Assembly: GCA_922989275.2 (NCBI GenBank)
Contig: OV277861.1
Location: forward strand, 43,997,623 to 44,061,622
From: Gari tellinella
Lineage: Eukaryota; Mollusca; Bivalvia; Cardiida; Psammobiidae
Reading direction: 5' to 3'
DNA length: 64,000 nt
Below the pieces are notes generated by a model. It searched no databases and was not told the origin of the DNA. It saw only the letters and a program-made list of their open reading frames with translations. Shown here piece after piece: positions 34,033 through 44,702 of the stretch (the first letter of the stretch is position 1; every line of letters starts with the position of its first letter). A program made the position numbers and the translations under genes.

Positions 34033-34037
34033 TTTCA

Positions 34038-34130
34038 ATAGAGAAGACGCTATTCTTTCCAAATAAACGTGTTCATGCTACAACAACAACGACGTCCATC
34101 GCAAACAGTTTGGAGCCTTATGAATACTGA
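34038..34130 (+). mobile_element. A-family MITE, left half
   Basis: AGAGAAGACGCTATTCTTTC to GCAAACAGTTTGGAGCC, then unrelated sequence. It abuts the C element. Confidence 0.6.
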
Positions 34131-34240
34131 GGGATGTGTCCAAGCAAGCTTAAAAATGCCAAACAGAGCACATCCTGATCAGTCGGCTCCTATAACCTCC
34201 TATAACCTCTGAATTGAGTCTACACTGGTTTGCAAACGAC

Positions 34241-34490
34241 TACAGTAGAGAAAACGTTATTCTTTTCCGTTTAAACGCAAACGAAACGCAAACGCATTGC
34301 AATATAATGGAGAAAATGACAACTTTTTGACAATTCTGACATTTACTTTAACCCAGACGACAAGCCGTTTGGAGCGTGATCAGACGCCGGGTTACCCGGC
34401 GTCTGATCTGGCTCCAAACTGTTTGCATTGGAAATAACAGTTTTAGCGTAAACGCGTTTATTGGGAAAGAATAACGTTTTCTCCACTGTA
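34241..34490 (-). mobile_element. A-family MITE, 250 bp
   Basis: TACAGTAGAGAAAACG to GTTTTCTCCACTGTA with intact GGGTTACCC hairpin at 34364-34426. Confidence 0.95.
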
Positions 34491-34528
34491 TAAACTATAC
34501 TACACTGATTCTCTCACAGTAAGGATGA

Positions 34529-34745
34529 TTAAGCCTTTTAGCTGCCGTGACGTCATCAATTTTAAACAATTGTCGTCTGCTTTTATTTCTCAAATTAAAT
34601 TTTAGGTATTTTGATTTAAGAAATTTTGAAATGAGTGTTAAACAGTTTCGATCCTGATCAGACGCCGCGTCACGCGGCGTCTGATTAGGATCCAAACTGT
34701 TTGCAAATAACCATCGTACTCGGGGTAAGGCAGTGACGGGATTAA
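34529..34745. mobile_element. B-family MITE, 217 bp, reference copy
   Basis: TTAAGCCTTTTAGCTGCC to AAGGCAGTGACGGGATTAA. It has a CRE-like GTGACGTCATCA, the AATTGTCGTCTGC spacer, a hairpin at 34639-34703 with GCGTCACGC centre and the GTACTCGGGGTAAGG right spacer. Confidence 0.85.
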
Positions 34746-35000
34746 GCCTTTTAGCGGCAAATTAATCGGGATGATTTACACCTTTACCGCTATACGCGCT
34801 ATATTATCGTCTGCCTCAATATTATTGTCTGCTAAAACGTATCAAAGTTAAATTTAAGGTAGTAAATCATAAGAAATATTAGTACGTGTGCTAAACAGTT
34901 TGGATCCTTATCAGACGCCGCGTTACGTGGCGTCTGATCTGGTTCAAAACTATTTGCAAAGTATATTTTAGGCGACCTTGGCAGTGAAAGGTTTAAACAG
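34746..35000. mobile_element. B-family MITE
   Basis: TTTACACCTTTACCGC near the left, hairpin at 34894-34958 (GCGTTACGT), and ACCTTGGCAGTGAAAGG at the right. Confidence 0.75.
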
Positions 35001-35113
35001 TCAATGACCCGAATCTGTGACGAAGTAACCTGTGAAAGGACTTTTTTTTAAAAAAGTCAAATACAAAATATTTCTGAGTGAGTACCCTGGAATTCACTCG
35101 ATTTGTTTAAAAG

Positions 35114-35442
35114 TACACCGCTCCCTCTCGACAACGACACCCAATGGGAGACACATATTGCGTGCTTTGTTCGGATGGAGTCGTTATAGGGTGGGAAATC
35201 GACTTAAATTTGCAAACACCTTGACGCGGCGTCTGATTTGGATTCAAGCTGTTTGTCACACTCGTCATTAAGTTTTTTTCTATCAACATGTTCATTATGT
35301 AACTTTAAGAAAAAACAGCAGACGACAATTTTAAGCAGACGGTATTGCAGCCATGAAAAGTTTGGACATAAAAACTTCGACAATGGTCGTTGTAAGGAGG
35401 GAGTCGTTGTTGGGAGGGCCGTTGTAGAGAGGGAGCGCTGTA
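35114..35442 (+). mobile_element. C-family MITE, hairpin left arm lost
   Basis: TACACCGCTCCCTCTCGACA to GAGGGAGCGCTGTA. The hairpin region reads GCAAACACCTTGACGCGG, so most of the left arm is deleted while the right arm remains. Confidence 0.85.
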
Positions 35443-35532
35443 CGTAATCATTCATGATCTTTTAAATTCTGTATGACCCTTTCCCGTGACTCAAAAGCAG
35501 TCTCATTGACGAGATCGGATTGCTACTCTAAT

Positions 35533-35831
35533 TACAGTGCCCCCTCCCTCTCTACAACGACACCCAATGGGATACACATATGGTGTGTGTTGTTCGGAGG
35601 GAGTCGTTATAGGGAGGAAATTTGGCCTACATTTGCAAACAGCTTGAATCCAGATCAGACGCCGCGTAAAGCGGCGTCTGATCTGGATTTAAGCTGTTTG
35701 TTACTCGTCATAAAGTGTGTTCTGTCAAAATGTCCATTATGTAACTAAATGTCGATTATGTAATGTAACTAACAGCAGACGACAATTTTAAGCAGACGGC
35801 ATTGTAGTCGTGAATAGGATGGACATACATT
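35533..35831 (+). mobile_element. C-family MITE, left part of a split copy
   Basis: TACAGTGCCCCCTCCCTCTC onward, with a full hairpin at 35634-35700 (GCGTAAAGC centre) and the GCAGACGACAATTTTAAGC spacer. It stops near GGACATACATTA; the missing right end is at 41148. Confidence 0.85.
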
Positions 35832-36389
35832 AGGCTGCTGGCCAATAATGTGAACCCTCCCCCCATAGGGGGACTTTTGGTCACTATGTTTTTCTGAAAG
35901 CCCAGGGTCTGTAGGTTCAAATCCCATTTTCTGCACTTTGAACGTTGGGGCTTTAGTCTAAAATTTGACTTTGAAGATTACCTCCCCTTGCATAAATGGA
36001 GAAATACGTAATTGTATGTGTAGTTGTTGCACTAATATAATTTTTTTATTAAACTTATATATCTAACACAAAATGATTCATTTATGCAACATAACTAACT
36101 GAAAGCAAAAAATGCAAAAACAATTGGACATAACTCAAATTTTATTCAAATTATCTCCCCTTAAAAGTACAGAATGCAATTTTTATACAAAAACAAGTCA
36201 CTTTTTCCTTTATAAATGTTGAAAACATATTATAGAAACAAGATCTAATCACGAAACCTTCTTTACATGAAAGCCTTATATGTCCACAAACTCAATATAT
36301 AACTTTTGTGTTATACAGCACAGTCGTTGTGTGTAATTGAACAAAAAAATTACCTCCCTTTTTTAATTCCTGTCATATTGTTATAGTAG

Positions 36390-37330
36390 AGGGCATTTAA
36401 AAAATTTGGGGGAAAAAAATGCACAGAAATGATTTTTGTGTTTTCATATGCCCCAATATGTACCGAAAAACAGAAAAATAATCTAGGAAAATCAAACGAT
36501 GCGAAATCCGATTTTTTGGGGTAAAATGGTTGAATTGATAAACGAAAATGATAATTTTTGGAATTTCCATACTGTGACCCTGGGTTTTAACATAAAGGCT
36601 CCAAATTTACAAATTAGAATGACAGTTATATCCACAGTGGAATAGTACTAATTAGGATATATAAAATTTTCAATAAATGGTTCTTTTTGGGTGAAAATCA
36701 TGAAAATATTAAACAAAAACCCAAATTTGGAGATTTTAGTAGAGATTTCCTGGCGTCAAACATCCAAATAAAGGAAAAGATGCACAGAAATGGTTTTTGT
36801 GTTTTCATATGGTAGAGCATGTACCAAATAACAGAAGAAAAATCTAGGAAAATCAAATCATGCGAAATATGTTTTTTGAGGCAAAACTATTGAAATAATA
36901 AATGAAAACGCCAATTTTAGGGATTTCAGTACTGTGTCGTTGGTTATCAATTTAAAAGCTAGATACTTATACATCTCTATTGTGAAATAGTACTATTAAG
37001 GATAACTTAAACATTAAAAAATGTATTTTGGGTAAAATTGTTGAAAAAATAAATGAAAACGCGAATTTTTTGGATTTCCCTACTGTGAACGTGGATATTA
37101 ATATAGATACACCAAATATGCAGGTTAGACAAACAATCGTTTTAACTGTGTAATGGTTCTAGTAAGGATAAATAAAACTTTAAAAACTGATTTTTGGGGT
37201 TAAATTGTCAAAATATTAAACCAAAATCACCCATTTTGGAATTTTCGTAGACAATCCCTGCCATCAAAATCAAAATTGATTTATGTGTTATCATATGCTT
37301 TAATATGTATTAAATAATAGAACAATAATC
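36390..37330. repeat. 361-bp degenerate tandem repeat
   Basis: TGCACAGAAATG at 36420 and 36781, each followed by TTTTTGTGTTTTCATATG and AATCTAGGAAAATCAAA, give a 361-bp period. Each unit contains two related halves of about 180 bp with ATTTCC(A/C)TACTGTG and AATATTAAAC. A third, weaker copy follows. Confidence 0.75.
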
Positions 37331-37469
37331 CTTTGTTGCCAATAACATGTTATTTTACAACATTATCAAGTGAAAAGCATTCAAGTTGATGGTTGCTTTA
37401 AATAAAAAAAAATTGATGGGAGTAAGATAATTGCCTCCCTTTCAAACAAAACAAGAAGAATAAAAATTA

Positions 37470-40400
37470 GAGGAGATCCACCAACGGATACAGTGTTAGA
37501 AAGGTTATACATGTATAGAGGTGGTGATGTATCCGTTGGTGAATCGCCTTTAGACAACATTTTAGCACTGTATTAGTTGGTGGACGGCCTTTAGATAAAT
37601 TCTGGCACTATATCAGTTGGGGACGCTTCTAGATAACCTTTCTAGCACTGTATCCGTTGGTGGACAGCCTGTAGATAACATTTTAGCACTGAATCCGTTG
37701 ATGGACTGCCTTTAAATAAAGTTTTAGCACTGGATCCGTTGGTGGATAACCTCTAGAAATGGTTTCTAGCACTATTTTCATTGGTGGACGTCCTCTAGAT
37801 AATGTTTCTAGCACTGTATTCGTTAGTGGACCTCCTATAGATAAGGTTTCTAGCACTATATCTGTTGGTGGGCAACCTCTAAAAAGGGTTTCTAGCACTG
37901 TATCCGTTGGTGGGCAACCTCTAGGAAAGGTTTCAAGCACTAAATCCATTGGTGGACGTCCTCTAGAGAAGGTTTCTAGCACTGTATATGTTGATGAATG
38001 GCTGTAGATAACGTTCCTAGCACTGTATCTGTTGGTGTACCGCCAGTATATACCATTTCCAGCACTGTTCCCGTTGGTGGATCGACTCTAGATAACGTTT
38101 AAAAAACTTTATCCGTTGGTGGACCGCCTCTACAAAAGGTTTTTAGCACTATATCCGCTGGTGGACTGCCTTTAGATAACGTTGTACATAGCACTGTATC
38201 TGTTTATGGACCGCCTGAAAATAACGTTTCTAGCACTTTTTCCGTTAGTTGACCGACTTAAGATACCGTTTAAAGCACTGTTTCCGTTGATGAACCGTCT
38301 GTAGATAACGTTTTAAGCACTGTATCCGTTGGTGGACCGCCTCTTAAACATATTTCTAGCACTGTATCCGTTGATGGACGGCCTCTAGAAAAGGTTTCTG
38401 ACACTGTATCCATAGGAAGACGTCCTCTAGATAACGTTTCTAGCACTGTATTCGTTGGTTGACCTCCGGTAGATAACATTTCTCTGTTGGTGGACCTCCT
38501 GTAGATAACGTTTTAGCACTGTATTCGTTGGTGTACTTCCTGTAGATAACGTTTTAGCACTGTATCCGTTGGTGGACCTCCTGTAGATAACATTTCTAGC
38601 ACTGTATCCCTTGGTAGACCCCCTGTCTATAACATTTCTAGCACTGTATCCGCTGGTGGACCGCCTGTAGATAACGTTTCCAGTACTGTATCCGTTGGTA
38701 GATCGCCTTTAGAAAACGTTTAAAGAACTGTATCCGTTGGTGGACCGCCTCTACATTTGGTTTTAGCACTGTATCCGCTGGTGGACCGCCTGTTGATAAC
38801 GTTTGTAGCACTGTATTAGTTGGTGGAGCTCCTCTTGATAACATTTCTAGCAATGTATCCGTTGGTGGACTGCCTCTAGAAAACGTTTCTAGCACTGTTT
38901 CCGTTGGTGGACTGCCTCTAGATAACCTTTTTAGCACTGTTTCCGTTGGAGGACTACCTCTAGATAACTTTAGTAGAACTGTATCCGTTGGCGGTATGCC
39001 TCTATATAACGTTTAAAGCACTGTATCCGTTGGTGAACCGCCTGTAGATAACGTTTCTAACACTAAATTGGTTGGAAGACCTCTTCTAGATAACGTTTCC
39101 TGCAAAGTATCCGTTGGTGGACTGGATCTAGAAATCGTTTCTAGCACTGTATCCGTTGGTGGACTATCTCTAGATAACCTTTTTAGCACTGAACCCGTTG
39201 GTGAACCACCTAGATAACTTTAGTAGCACTGTATCCGTCGGTTGAATGCCTCTATATAACGTTTAAAGCACCGTATCCGCTGGTGGACCTCCTCTTGATA
39301 ATGTTTCTAGAAATGTATCTGTTGGGGGACCGCCTATATGTAACGTTTCTAGCACTGTATCCGTTAGTGAACTGCCTCTAGATAACTTTTTAGCACTGTA
39401 TCTGTTTGTGGACCGCCTCTACAAAAGGTTTCAAGCACTGTGTCGGTTTATGAACCGTCTCTTGTAAAGCTTCTAGCACTGAATCCGTTGGTGGAACGCC
39501 TCTTTGTTGCTTTTTAGCACTGTATCGGTTGGTGGACCACCTTTAGATAACGTTTAAAGCACTGTATCTGTTGGTGGATCGCTTCTAGATAACTTTTTAG
39601 CGCTGTATCTGTTGGTGGACCGCCTGCATATACCGTTTCCAACACTGTATCGGCTGGTGGACCGTCTCTAGATAACATTTAAAGCACTGTATCTGTTGGT
39701 GGATCGCTTCTAGATAACATTTTAGCGCTGTATCTGTTGGTGGAACGCCTGTAGATAACGATTAAAGCACTGTATATGATGGTTGACCGCCACTATATAA
39801 CCTTTTAGCACTGTACCTGTTGGTGGACCGCCTCTAGATAACGTTTAAAGCACTGTATATATTGGTGGACCGCCTCTGGATAACTTTTTTAGCACTATAT
39901 CCGTTGATGAACCGCCTCTAGATAAGCTTTTTAGAACTGTATCCATAGGTGGACCGCCTTTAGATAACGTTTTAGCCCTGTATAATTATGTTAGTGGAAC
40001 GCCTCTAGAAAGGGTTTCTAGCATTGTATCCGTTGATGGACCACCTCAAGATACTGTTTATAGCAGTGTATCCGTTGGTGAACAGTCTGTTGATAACTTT
40101 TCTAGCAGTGTATCCATTAATGGACCGCATCTATATAATGTTTCTAGTACTGTATTTGTTGTTGGACCGCCTCTATATAACCTATATAGCACTATCTGTT
40201 TGTGGACCGCCTCTACAAAAGGTTTGTAGTACTGTTCCCGTTGGTGGCCCGAATCTAGAAAAGGGATTTAGCACTGTATCCGTGGGTTTCCCTACTCTAG
40301 ATAACGTTTGTCGTACTGTATCCGTTGGTGTACCGCCAGTATATGCCGTTTCCACCACTGTATCCGTTGGTGGACTGCCTCTAGATAACTATTATAGCAC

Positions 40401-40545
40401 TGTATCCGTTGGTGGACTGCCTCTAGATAACTATTATAGCACTGTATCCGTTGATGGACCGCCTCTACAAAAGGGTTGTAGCACTGTATCGGTCGGTGGG
40501 CCGCCTCTAGAAAAGGTTTTTTAGCACTGTATCCGTGTACTATCC
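37470..40545. repeat. 42-bp minisatellite, about 3.1 kb
   Basis: The unit is about AGCACTGTATCCGTTGG, TGGACCGCCTCTAGATAACG and TTTCT; roughly 70 copies. 42 bp is 14 codons, and where no indel intervenes both strands stay open. On + the 40024-40524 frame reads units like STVSVGGPPL; on - units read like LETLSRGGPP. Frequent 41- and 39-bp units break every frame, so I do not call a gene. The first unit (37470-37505) is in the opposite orientation. Confidence 0.9.
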
Positions 40546-41147
40546 ATTTCCATGATCCATGATTTCTACGTTATTCTCCGAATCTTATTTCTTACAGTTA
40601 TTAACTGTATTCAAGTCTTTGTCGGTAGTTTTGTTATTTCATAATTTAAGACAATATTTTCCGCGAAAATAAAATAAATGTATGCTAGAAAACATCCTCA
40701 CTATACCCAGTTGAATATTTTATCATCATTTAAAGAAAAACTAGGGTTTCAAAGAAGCTTTAAATGTAATAAAACTATGAATTAACTAGTTTTTATTGTA
40801 TTTGATATATTCAAGGGGAGATAATTCAGTAAAAGGTAAGAAAACACTCGTTTCGATCGATTCTTGGGATAGAGATTACGTCTCCATAAAAACAATGGTG
40901 ATATCAGTGAAGAACAGCTATTTTGCGACTAAAACAAGTCATCATTGCATTATCTATCAGAATTTAATTTTCACAAAGGGGAAGTAATTTCAATTTGCTC
41001 TGACAAGGTAAAGCCCCAACGTACAAAGTGCAGAAAAACAGAATGTACTCGGAAGACCATGAGGTTTCAGAAAAGTATGGTGTTCAAAAGTCCCCACATG
41101 GGGGGAGGGGGGTGTTCAGTAGCTCGAAGTCTACATGTACTTGTAGT

Positions 41148-41225
41148 ATTTCGGGAACTATGACAAAAGTCGTTGTAAGGATGGAGTCGTTGTTGGGAGG
41201 GTCGTTGTAGAGAGGGAGCACTGTA
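41148..41225 (+). mobile_element. C-family MITE, right part of the split copy
   Basis: TCGGGAACTATGACAAAAG, GGAGTCGTTGTTGGGAGG and GAGAGGGAGCACTGTA complete the C copy that starts at 35533. Together they form a normal C element with the O element between. Confidence 0.85.
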
Positions 41226-41639
41226 CTCGTACAAATGTATATATAAAAGGACTAGACCTAATGGAAACTCGAATTGGCCATCTGAAGTTGACGAAGTGAA
41301 TGAGTTATGTTATCAGCAGCATGTAATGAAAGGAAACTTGCTGAAACAATTGTGACACTACATGTAGTTCGGTAGTTTAAAGGGTTTTATGAAGCACTTT
41401 TAATGTGTATATAAACCGGTTTAAAAGTTTACATTGTAAACAATAATTTGCAACCATAGTTTGTGAAATGAATGTAATCAGTACACTTGTGGGGCGGGGA
41501 AGATGTTATTATATCCCAAATACGCACAGCTAAATACGGAAACAAAGTATTAAAATGTTAAAAAAGGTTGTTGTTTAAAAATATTGACGTTTGATCTGGC
41601 CCGAAACAGTTTAAAATGGACATAATTGTTTTGCATTTG
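41226..41639. repeat. E and A fragments
   Basis: ACTAGACCTAATGGAAACTCG to GAAGTGAATGAGTTA (about 41250-41308, first motif shortened) is an E-like right end. CGGGGAAGATGTTATTATA at 41495 starts an A-like fragment with a broken hairpin (TGATCTGGCCCGAAACAG). Confidence 0.45.
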
Positions 41640-41696
41640 TGAATACACTATTATTTTCTAATAAATACATATACATTTATGCTTAAACAATGATTT

Positions 41697-42018
41697 CTCA
41701 CATAACTACCCTTGTTTTCTATAGCGAACAACGATCACGAATACCCTTGTCTCGAACATGTGTGAGATCAATTTGATGACGTCACTATAACGTCACTATT
41801 TATAAAGGCATTTTGACGTCACCGGGCTTAAAAACGCATGTTGCTTAAAAAAAGCTTAAAATCGTTGGTTATGTGAGAAAAAGAATCTGTCACTTGTCGA
41901 TGTTTAAGACAAGTTGATCTCAAACTCGTCTAGAATAGAAAAGTTATAACATTTCAATTCTAGACTCGTTTGAGATCAGCTTGTCTTAAACATCGACTCA
42001 TGACAGATCCTATATGTC
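41697..42018 (+). mobile_element. H element, second copy
   Basis: TCACATAACTACCCTTG to CAGATCCTATATGT. CREs TGACGTCA lie at 41777 and 41814 with TATTTATAA between. The hairpin TCGATGTTTAAGACAAG / CTTGTCTTAAACATCGA is intact. Confidence 0.75.
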
Positions 42019-42197
42019 TTTTACAAATAGTTTGGAACCTGATCAGACGCCGGGTAACCAAGGCTCGCTTAATAACATTTCAATTCTAGACTCGTTTGAG
42101 ATCAGCTTGTCTTAAACATCGACTCATGACAGATCCTATATGTCTTTTACAAATAGTTTGGAACCTGATCAGACGCCGGGTAACCCGGCGCCTGACC
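41946..42197 (+). repeat. 126-bp tandem duplication
   Basis: ATAACATTTCAATTCTAG starts at 41946 and at 42072. The unit joins the right arm of the H hairpin to the left arm of the A hairpin (AGACGCCGGGTAACC). The junction AACCAAGGCTCGCTTA matches the loop of the other H copy at 28235 (GCCAAGGCTCGCTTA), not the loop of this one. Confidence 0.85.
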
Positions 42198-42335
42198 AGG
42201 CTCCAAACTATTTGCCACTCAGATTAAAATAAATAGTTAAACATTTCAAAACAATGCGTTTTTTTCACATTTTATTGCATTGCGTTTCGTTTGAGTTTGC
42301 GTTTAAACGGGGGAAAACGTCGTCTCCTCTGCTGC

Positions 42336-42784
42336 ACAAACGCACTTATTTGAAAAGAATAATGTCTCCCCAACTATTCATGAAACTGCTTTAGCTGGAA
42401 CAAGACCGAACCCTTGAAAGAGACTGTGTGGGCAACCAGTATAAAGCGGCGCCATGGACTACCAATAGGCGTGCCAATATTGTATCATGGTATACAGTCC
42501 TGAGTGTTCCATACATAAATATCTGTTTGCACAGCCGAAAAACCTGTCTTATACAATTAAATGCTCCATTCTTCATACGCGTCGCAAGTGCGGATCTACT
42601 TTTTAAATTACTGAGCACGCCTCTTGTGACCACCATAATTTGCCAAACTATGATCAATAGTTGACCATGCAACAAAGAGATTTTGAACATTACAAACAGG
42701 GAAGACCAAGATCAGACGCCGCGTTTAAATGTCTACACTGTCTACTTTCGACCAATTTGTTTGTTATGTCAGAGGTTGATTATA
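42336..42784. other. Unassigned
   Basis: A 99-codon minus-strand frame at 42391-42690 resembles no family I know. A single hairpin arm (CCAAGATCAGACGCCGCG) lies near 42707. Confidence 0.35.
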
Positions 42785-43037
42785 TTAACTCATTGAGCCC
42801 TAGTGGCGCATATATGCGTCCTTTACCAAAAGTGTACATGTGAAGGGTACACTTGTCTAATGCAAACAGTGAAGTCCCTGATTAGAGGGCTCCTGCAGGA
42901 GCCCTCTTATTAGGGACTTCACTGTTTGTCATTTTGCAATATATTATAAAAAAACCAACCCTAAATAGTCTAAAATGGACCAGCCTTTGATGTAAACTGG
43001 GCTTGTCCATTGGAAGTTTCAGGGGATAATGAGTTAA
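42785..43037. mobile_element. E-family MITE, first of a pair
   Basis: TTAACTCATTGAGCCCTAG to GGGGATAATGAGTTAA. The hairpin at 42863-42928 is CAAACAGTGAAGTCCC with GGGCTCCTGCAGGAGCCC centre. The right TTAA is shared with the next E, which lies in the opposite orientation. Confidence 0.9.
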
Positions 43038-43284
43038 CTCTTTCCTCCCTAAAACTTCAAATGGACAATTCCAGTTTCCATTTTAGTCTAGTCCGTTTCT
43101 GACTTTTAAGGGTTGTTTTGGTCAATGTTTTGCATTATGACAAACAGTGAAGACCCAGATCAGAGGGCTCCATAAGGAGCCCTCTGATCTGGGTAATCAC
43201 TGTTTGCATAGGACAAGTGTACTATTCACATGTATACTGTTTGATAAGGACGCCTAAATGCGGGACTAGGGTTCAAAGGGTTAA
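43034..43284. mobile_element. E-family MITE, second of a pair
   Basis: TTAACTCTTTCCTCCCTAAA to GTTCAAAGGGTTAA. Hairpin at 43141-43206 with GGGCTCCATAAGGAGCCC. Confidence 0.9.
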
Positions 43285-43285
43285 T

Positions 43286-43385
43286 GGTGAAGACACTATT
43301 ATTTCACAAATAAAAACGTTGATGCTAAAACAACGATGTCCATTGCAAATGTTTGCGTTAAAACGGGAAAGACAAACGTCCTCGC
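43286..43385 (+). mobile_element. Short A-family MITE without hairpin
   Basis: GGTGAAGACACTATTATTTC, then GTCCATTGCAAAT joins directly to GTTTGCGTTAAAACGGG. Hairpin and right spacer are absent, leaving about 100 bp. Confidence 0.6.
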
Positions 43386-43590
43386 CAGAGAGCATATTTG
43401 CTGCCTTGGATTCCATTTGAACTACACAGGTCGTGAAATTTTCACGAAATATGTTTTTATCTCTAAAATCCATTTTTGCAAATCCACTTCATGCTGCGAC
43501 GAAATATTTACTATAGTTTGTGTTCCCGAGTAAAGATTGTACATAATGAAAACTGTGATACGCATTGTTGTCTGTCTTGATAGCTTTTAG

Positions 43591-43817
43591 CTAACCCATT
43601 TGTGCCCACGATCCCATATATGGGACATAGGCAAACAGTGTAGACTCTGATCAGACGCCGCATTATGCGGCGTCTGATCAGAGTCTACACTGTTTGCTGA
43701 TAGGAATTTCAATATAAAACAAAATGAAAATGAAAATTTTGACCAGGCATCCCTTTGATAAAAAATGGAGTAATCCAATATAAAACATGGAAGAATCCAC
43801 TTGGCATAAATGGGTTA
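43591..43817. mobile_element. K-family MITE with a chimeric-looking hairpin
   Basis: CTAACCCATTTGTGCCCA to TTGGCATAAATGGGTTAA. The hairpin at 43632-43696 starts like E (CAAACAGTGTAGACTC) and ends like type 1 (GATCAGACGCC). Confidence 0.85.
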
Positions 43818-44329
43818 ATAAGGTGATTTACTAGCAATCCAGAGGTAAAATCCCAATCGATATAAAAAAGTTTGAAATATATGTCCGTTTTTATCGACCT
43901 GTAAGATATGAGTAACGCAGAGGTCAATGGACAAGTTTAGTCTTCGTTGGTTAGAATTAGTATCCGCTATATAGCTCGTCCTAAATCAAACATATAACAT
44001 AACATTTGACCGAGCTATCAAACCACACAATGAAGCATATCAATCTTTTTTTAACACTCTGTACCTAATATCTTAACAAGAGATATTTGGCATCAGCTCG
44101 TCCGGTTGTATCACGTGACAATTGCAGCGCTGTACTATTTATACCAGCATTTTTACTTTCGGTTTGTTACGGCTTTAAATCGCCTATATTTGTGATTTAT
44201 GTTTGTTTTTCAACATTTTTAAGATCGGCATGACCCATAATAATGATTCAGTAATATTGTTAACCTTTTTTATATTACAGATATCTTAACAAAATAGTCT
44301 GATAACAAAATGGGGGTTTAAACCCTCCC
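43818..44329. other. Unassigned, upstream of the gene
   Basis: AT-rich sequence with no recognised repeat. It could hold distal promoter sequence of the gene at 44703, but I see no clear core promoter. Confidence 0.35.
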
Positions 44330-44582
44330 TTAACCCTTTACCTGATAGCATTGTTTCTAGTATTGAAGATATGTGACTACTTAAAGCAGGTTGAAAGTAA
44401 AGCAGAATGCGCCCTAAGGCGCATTCTGCTTTACTTTCAGCCTGCTTTAAGCTATTAACTGCTAGAATAAGGACAGTATTAAATATGACACATATTCATT
44501 ACGGTATAATTTGGAACTATTTGCTTCAGCGAATGAATAAAATGAATGTGCTAAAAGTCGCTTCTATAAGGGAAAGGGTTAA
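44330..44582. mobile_element. D-family MITE just upstream of the gene
   Basis: TTAACCCTTTACCTGATAGC to ATAAGGGAAAGGGTTAA. Type 2 hairpin at 44381-44448 with GCGCCCTAAGGCGC. It ends 115 bp before the predicted coding exon boundary at 44698. Confidence 0.9.
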
Positions 44583-44702
44583 CTGGGATTCCAGATCTGC
44601 TCCTTTGTTCGTGTAATTGCTGAATACACCTATGTTTTGAGAATGGAAAAAAAATCAAATTTGGTGTCTCTAAATTTATTTCATTTATGTATTACAGGTA
44701 AA

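Larger units (their letters stand above)
35832..41147. mobile_element. O element: 5.3-kb inverted-repeat element inside a C MITE
   Basis: The left 150 bp (CCCCCCATAGGGGGACTTTT, TTCTGCACTTTGAACGTTGG) recur as the complement at the right (CCAACGTACAAAGTGCAGAA, AAAGTCCCCACATGGGG is near 41088). A further pair, ATTATCTCCCCTT and AAGGGGAGATAAT, lies deeper at 36146 and 40814. TTACCTCCC motifs recur inside. The body holds a 361-bp repeat and a 42-bp minisatellite and no recognisable transposase. Outermost bases of the two ends no longer match well, so the boundaries are approximate. A B-box-like GGTTCAAATCCC lies at 35911. Confidence 0.75.
41640..42335 (+). mobile_element. A-family MITE with an H insertion and a duplication
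   Basis: The A left part (CTAATAAATACATATAC) ends near 41694; the hairpin and right spacer to GTCGTCTCCTCTGC follow from about 42144. An H element and a 126-bp tandem duplication lie between. Confidence 0.7.

Noticed and set aside
40024..40524. 166-codon frame in the 42-bp array
   Set aside because: It is a stretch of the minisatellite where units happen to be 42 bp; neighbouring units are out of frame and no start or splice signals are evident.
42391..42690. 99-codon minus-strand frame with mixed composition
   Set aside because: No motif, no splice context and an overlapping + frame of similar length; left as unassigned.
44637..44702. 22-codon N-terminal extension of the membrane protein
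   Set aside because: It reads through a pyrimidine-rich tract ending in TTACAG, a probable acceptor, and would place the signal peptide internally.
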